Source: JAHFUI01 sp039931615
GTDB taxonomy: Bacteria; Acidobacteriota; Vicinamibacteria; Vicinamibacterales; CAVVIG01
Direction: 5' to 3'
DNA length: 64,000 nt
Assembly (NCBI GenBank): GCA_039931615.1
Contig: JBDTRR010000026.1
Span: 8,430 to 72,429, forward strand
Shown: positions 61,070 through 64,000 of the stretch, piece by piece
How positions within the stretch are numbered: the first letter of the stretch is position 1
Layout: every line of letters starts with the position of its first letter
Translations under genes and position numbers: made by a program
Notes under the pieces: model-generated
Seen by the model: only the letters and a program-made list of their open reading frames with translations
Told to the model about the DNA's origin: nothing
Database searches by the model: none

Positions 61070-63505
61070 TCACGCCAGTTTGCGGCCGGCTTCCAGGTCC
61101 CCGGCCGGGCGGTAGGCGAGCTGGCCGGCATCGAGGTAGACCTCGACCTCGCCGCCACGCAGGTGGCCCCGAATCAGCTCTTCCGACAACGGATCCTCGA
61201 CGTAGCGTTGAATCGCCCGCCGCAGCGGCCGGGCCCCGTACGACCGGTCCTTACAGGTAATCTCGATGATCCAGTCGATGACATCCGGCGTCAGCGCGAT
61301 CTTGAGCTTCCGGTCGATCAGGTTGTCGTTCAACTGGGCGACCAGCAGCGCCATGATCCGCCGCAGGTCGTCGTCGCCGAGCGCCTCGAACACGATGATC
61401 TCGTCGATCCGGTTGATGAACTCCGGATTGAACGTCCGCTTCACCTCGCCGAGCACCATGTCGGTCACGCTCTTGGCAATCTCCCCGGTGTCCGACGACT
61501 GGAACCCCATCGAGCTCTTCTTCTGGATGAAGCGAGCGCCGATGTTCGACGTCATGATGATGATCGTGTTCTTGAAGTTGACCCGGTTGCCGAGGCCATC
61601 GGTGAGATGGCCGTCCTCGAACACCTGGAGCAGGATATTGAAGATGTCCGGGTGCGCCTTCTCGACCTCATCGAGCAGGACGACCGAATAGGGATTGCGC
61701 TTGACCTTTTCGGTGAGCTGGCCGCCTTCCTCGTGACCGACATAGCCGGGCGGCGAACCGATCAGCTTGGAGACCGAGTGCTTCTCCATGTACTCGGACA
61801 TGTCGAAACGAATCAGCGCGTGGTCGCTGCCGAACAGGAAGTTCGCCAGCGCGCGCGCGAGCTCGGTCTTGCCGACGCCGGTGGGCCCGAGGAACACGAA
61901 GCTGCCGACCGGGCGGTTCGGGTTCTTCAGGCCGGCCCGCGAGCGGCGAATCGCGCGCGAGATCGCCGAGATCGCCTTCTCCTGGCTGACCACCCGGCGG
62001 TGCAGCTCGAGCTCCATCCGCAGCAGCTTGTCGCCCTCGTCCTGGTTGATCGAGGCGATCGGCACGCCCGTCCACTTGGAGACCACTTCGTCGATCTCCT
62101 GCTTGCCGACCACCACCTTGCGGGCGCTCGACTTGACGTCGAACTTCTCGCGGACGAACTGCAGGTTCTCGCGCGCCGTGACTTCCTGCTCGCGGTAGAA
62201 CTGCGCCTTTTCGAAGTCCTTCTGCGAGACCGCGCTCTCCATCTGCTCGACCGCGACGCGGATGCTCTTGTTGATCTCGCCGAATTCCTCGCTGTAGCCG
62301 GCCTCGCGCAGCTTGGCCCGGGCGCCCGCCTCGTCCACCAGATCGATCGCCTTGTCCGGCAGGAAACGGTCGGTGATGTAGCGGTTGGACTGATACACCG
62401 CCGCCTCGATCGCCTCGCGCGTGTACTCGACGTGATGGAAGGTCTCGTAGCGGTCCTTGACGCCGATCAGGATCTCGATCGTCTCGCGCTCGCCCGGCGG
62501 ATCGACCTTGATCGCCTGGAAGCGGCGCTCGAGCGATCGATCCTTCTCGATGTACTTGCGGTACTCCGCCGGAGTGGTGGCGCCGATGCACCGGATCTCG
62601 CCGCGCGACAGCGCCGGCTTCAGGATGTTGGCGGCGTCGAGCGACCCTTCGGCCGAGCCGGCGCCGACCAGCGTATGCAGCTCGTCGATGAAGACGATGA
62701 TGTTCGGGTTGTCGGTCAGCTCCTTCATGATCGCCTTGAGGCGCTCTTCAAACTGACCGCGATACTTGGTGCCGGCGACGATCAGCGAGATGTCGAGGGC
62801 GAGAATCCGCTTGTCCGCCAGGAAGTGCGGCACGTCGCCGTAGACGATCTTCTGCGCCAGCCCTTCGACGATCGCCGTCTTGCCGACGCCGGGCTCGCCG
62901 ATCAGCACCGCGTTGTTCTTGGTGCGGCGGCACAGGACCTGCTGCACCCGCTCCACTTCGTGCTCGCGGCCGACCAGCGGGTCGAGCTGGTTCTTCATCG
63001 CCGACTCGGTCAGGTCGCGGCTGAATTCAGCCAGCAGCGGCGTCTCCTTCACCCGCGTCAGCGTCGTCTTCTCGTTCAGCAGCTGAACGATGTCCTCCCG
63101 GACGGTGTTGAGGCGCATCCCCTTTTCCATCAGGATCGACGCCGCCACCGACCGCTCCTCGCGGAGGATCCCGAGCAGCAGGTGCTCGGTGCCAATGTAG
63201 TTGTGCAGCAGCCGATCCGCCTCTTCGGCCGCAAACTGCAGCACCCGCTTGGTTTCGGCGCTGAACGGGATCTCAACCGAGGTCGAGACCTTCTCCCGGA
63301 AGACCGTCCGGCCCTCGATCTCCTTGCGGATGTTTTCCAGGGAGAGATGCGACCGCGCGAAAATCCGACTCGTGAGCCCCTTGCCTTCCCGAATCAACCC
63401 AAGCAGCAGATGCTCGGTCTCAATGGAGATACTGCCGAGCTGACTGGCCTCGTATCGGGCGAAGAAGAGAACGCGCCGGGCCCTTTCGGTGTACCGTTCG
63501 AACAT
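61070..63505 (-). CDS. clpC: ATP-dependent Clp protease ATP-binding subunit ClpC
   Basis: 811 aa HSP100 unfoldase that feeds ClpP. Two Clp_N repeats start MFERYTERARRVLFFARYEA and IGTEHLLLGILRE. AAA-1 has GEPGVGKTAIVEGLA, VFIDELHTLVGAG. A UVR-like middle region holds EKAQFYREQE. AAA-2 has GPTGVGKTELARALA and SEYMEKHSVSKLIGSPPGYVG, ending with a short linker. ClpP and McsAB are not in the window. The promoter at 63560-63588 has a 48-nt leader. Confidence 0.97.
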   Translation of the reverse strand: MFERYTERARRVLFFARYEASQLGSISIETEHLLLGLIREGKGLTSRIFARSHLSLENIRKEIEGRTVFREKVSTSVEIPFSAETKRVLQFAAEEADRLLHNYIGTEHLLLGILREERSVAASILMEKGMRLNTVREDIVQLLNEKTTLTRVKETPLLAEFSRDLTESAMKNQLDPLVGREHEVERVQQVLCRRTKNNAVLIGEPGVGKTAIVEGLAQKIVYGDVPHFLADKRILALDISLIVAGTKYRGQFEERLKAIMKELTDNPNIIVFIDELHTLVGAGSAEGSLDAANILKPALSRGEIRCIGATTPAEYRKYIEKDRSLERRFQAIKVDPPGERETIEILIGVKDRYETFHHVEYTREAIEAAVYQSNRYITDRFLPDKAIDLVDEAGARAKLREAGYSEEFGEINKSIRVAVEQMESAVSQKDFEKAQFYREQEVTARENLQFVREKFDVKSSARKVVVGKQEIDEVVSKWTGVPIASINQDEGDKLLRMELELHRRVVSQEKAISAISRAIRRSRAGLKNPNRPVGSFVFLGPTGVGKTELARALANFLFGSDHALIRFDMSEYMEKHSVSKLIGSPPGYVGHEEGGQLTEKVKRNPYSVVLLDEVEKAHPDIFNILLQVFEDGHLTDGLGNRVNFKNTIIIMTSNIGARFIQKKSSMGFQSSDTGEIAKSVTDMVLGEVKRTFNPEFINRIDEIIVFEALGDDDLRRIMALLVAQLNDNLIDRKLKIALTPDVIDWIIEITCKDRSYGARPLRRAIQRYVEDPLSEELIRGHLRGGEVEVYLDAGQLAYRPAGDLEAGRKLA

Positions 63506-63559
63506 CCAGGGTACCTACGTGAAAGCGGAAGATGTTGGGGCGATGAAAACGATAATCCC

Positions 63560-63588
63560 AGTATAAAGCATGGGTGGCCGACGACCAA
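63560..63588 (-). promoter_or_regulatory. clpC promoter
   Basis: On the minus strand TTGGTC (63588-63583) and TATACT (63565-63560) are separated by 17 nt, a good sigma-70-like arrangement. The -10 ends 54 nt before the clpC ATG. No CtsR-type direct repeat is seen. Confidence 0.6.
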
Positions 63589-63923
63589 TGGCATTCTCGA
63601 GATAAGTGCCTGCCATCGTTACGGTTCGCGCCTGCCAACGGACCACGACTCCCCGTGTCTAGACGTCTCGAAGGCGGGAAATCCATGCGAACAAGTCAAG
63701 TTTTCCCGGCCGGCCTTCAGGACGTCTCGCACCGCCGGAGGCGGGGCCAACACCACTGCCACCGGCGGTGACGCCGCACGCCTGCCTTCTCGTACGTGGG
63801 ATCCGGCTTCAGCCGGATTGATCCGTAGTCCGACTGAAGTCGGACGCCACGTACGATTCGGTCTGGGGCGGACCCTTGCTTGAGTCCTATGGCGAGCCGA
63901 GGCCCGGCTGCGCCGGAGGCCCG
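63589..63923. other. Intergenic region right of clpC
   Basis: No convincing gene. It contains a 9-bp inverted repeat (CACCGCCGG 63730-63738 and CCGGCGGTG 63762-63770) and a cloverleaf repeat (63791-63855), both of which could end transcription from the edge gene. Confidence 0.6.
63791..63855. repeat. Cloverleaf repeat copy 4 (best conserved)
   Basis: The outer arms CGTACGTGG and CCACGTACG pair over 9 bp. The two internal hairpins are perfect: ATCCGGC-TTCA-GCCGGAT and GTCCGAC-TGAA-GTCGGAC. The loops TTCA and TGAA are reverse complements of one another. Confidence 0.8.
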
Positions 63924-64000
63924 CTAGAACAGGCCGACGGTGCGGCCGTCGGCGTCGATGTCGATGTTGACGAAGGCCGGCGTCTTGCCCAGGCCGGGCA
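63924..64000 (-). CDS. C-terminal fragment of an unidentified protein (partial)
   Basis: An open frame enters from the right edge and stops at TAG 63926-63924. Only about 24 residues are visible, containing PGLGKTPAFVN and ending DADGRTVGLF. The family is not recognised. The frame is open to the edge and has good codon use, so it is probably the end of a real gene. Confidence 0.45.
   Translation of the reverse strand, partial: PGLGKTPAFVNIDIDADGRTVGLF

Noticed and set aside
61163..63883. 906-aa open frame on the plus strand opposite clpC
   Set aside because: It is the antisense of ClpC with repetitive low-complexity composition and no recognisable domain.

Overview
The window is high-GC DNA from a diderm, menaquinone-using bacterium. 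It carries BamA, an OmpH/Skp-like chaperone, LptE, LpxI and a FabZ-LpxA fusion, so it has an outer membrane with lipid A. It makes menaquinone by the futalosine route (MqnA, MqnC, an MqnX-type deaminase and UbiA/UbiD/UbiX/UbiE-type enzymes). A carboxypeptidase-regulatory-like secreted protein, a Ser/Thr kinase beside PilT, an ETF:menaquinone oxidoreductase-type protein, BshC and many short dispersed repeats point to Acidobacteriota, perhaps Vicinamibacteria. The phylum is inferred, because no 16S gene is present.

Layout. 1-6.0 kb (+): the end of bshC, a PBP1b-type peptidoglycan synthase, then a three-gene overlapping unit (a small anchored protein and two multi-membrane glycosyltransferase-like genes, both frameshifted). 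6.1-8.4 kb (+): an XdhC-family protein and an amidohydrolase. 8.4-12.1 kb (+): hrcA-grpE-dnaJ-prmA without dnaK. 12.2-14.1 kb (+): a regulatory-like-domain secreted protein. 14.1-16 kb (-): ilvE and rsmE. 16-22.5 kb (+): Ser/Thr kinase, pilT, recX, alaS and a lytic transglycosylase. 22.6-25.1 kb (-): an ABC exporter whose ATPase gene is frameshifted. rpsT follows on +.

25.4-35.0 kb (-): etfB-etfA-EMO, a DUF374 acyltransferase, an HDAC-family deacetylase, leuS, lptE and holA. 35.2-40.2 kb (-): DUF177-rpmF-plsX-fabD-fabG-acpP-fabF, with no fabH. 40.5-44.8 kb (-): a TonB-like protein, a 25-residue membrane peptide, miaA, deoB and dgt. 44.8-54 kb (-): the menaquinone locus (ubiD-type, YIP1-family, cysteine-free MqnE-like, mqnA, mqnC, mqnX, ubiA-type, ubiX-type, ubiE/menG). 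54-61 kb (-): an envelope locus (bamA, ompH, fabZ-lpxA, lpxI, Gfo/Idh oxidoreductase). 61-63.5 kb (-): clpC. A gene fragment lies at the right edge.

The most unusual items are these. (1) A remnant of a four-helix-bundle (S23/IVS-type) gene lies between inverted arms of degenerate GGTCCTT heptamers, between ubiX and ubiE. (2) An MqnE-like protein in the menaquinone operon contains no cysteine, so it cannot hold a radical-SAM cluster. (3) A family of about 63-nt intergenic repeats can fold as an outer stem carrying two hairpins. (4) A 153-bp element has 28-bp terminal inverted repeats. (5) FabZ and LpxA are fused in one polypeptide. (6) Several genes have a -10 hexamer only 6-11 nt before the start codon, suggesting leaderless transcripts.
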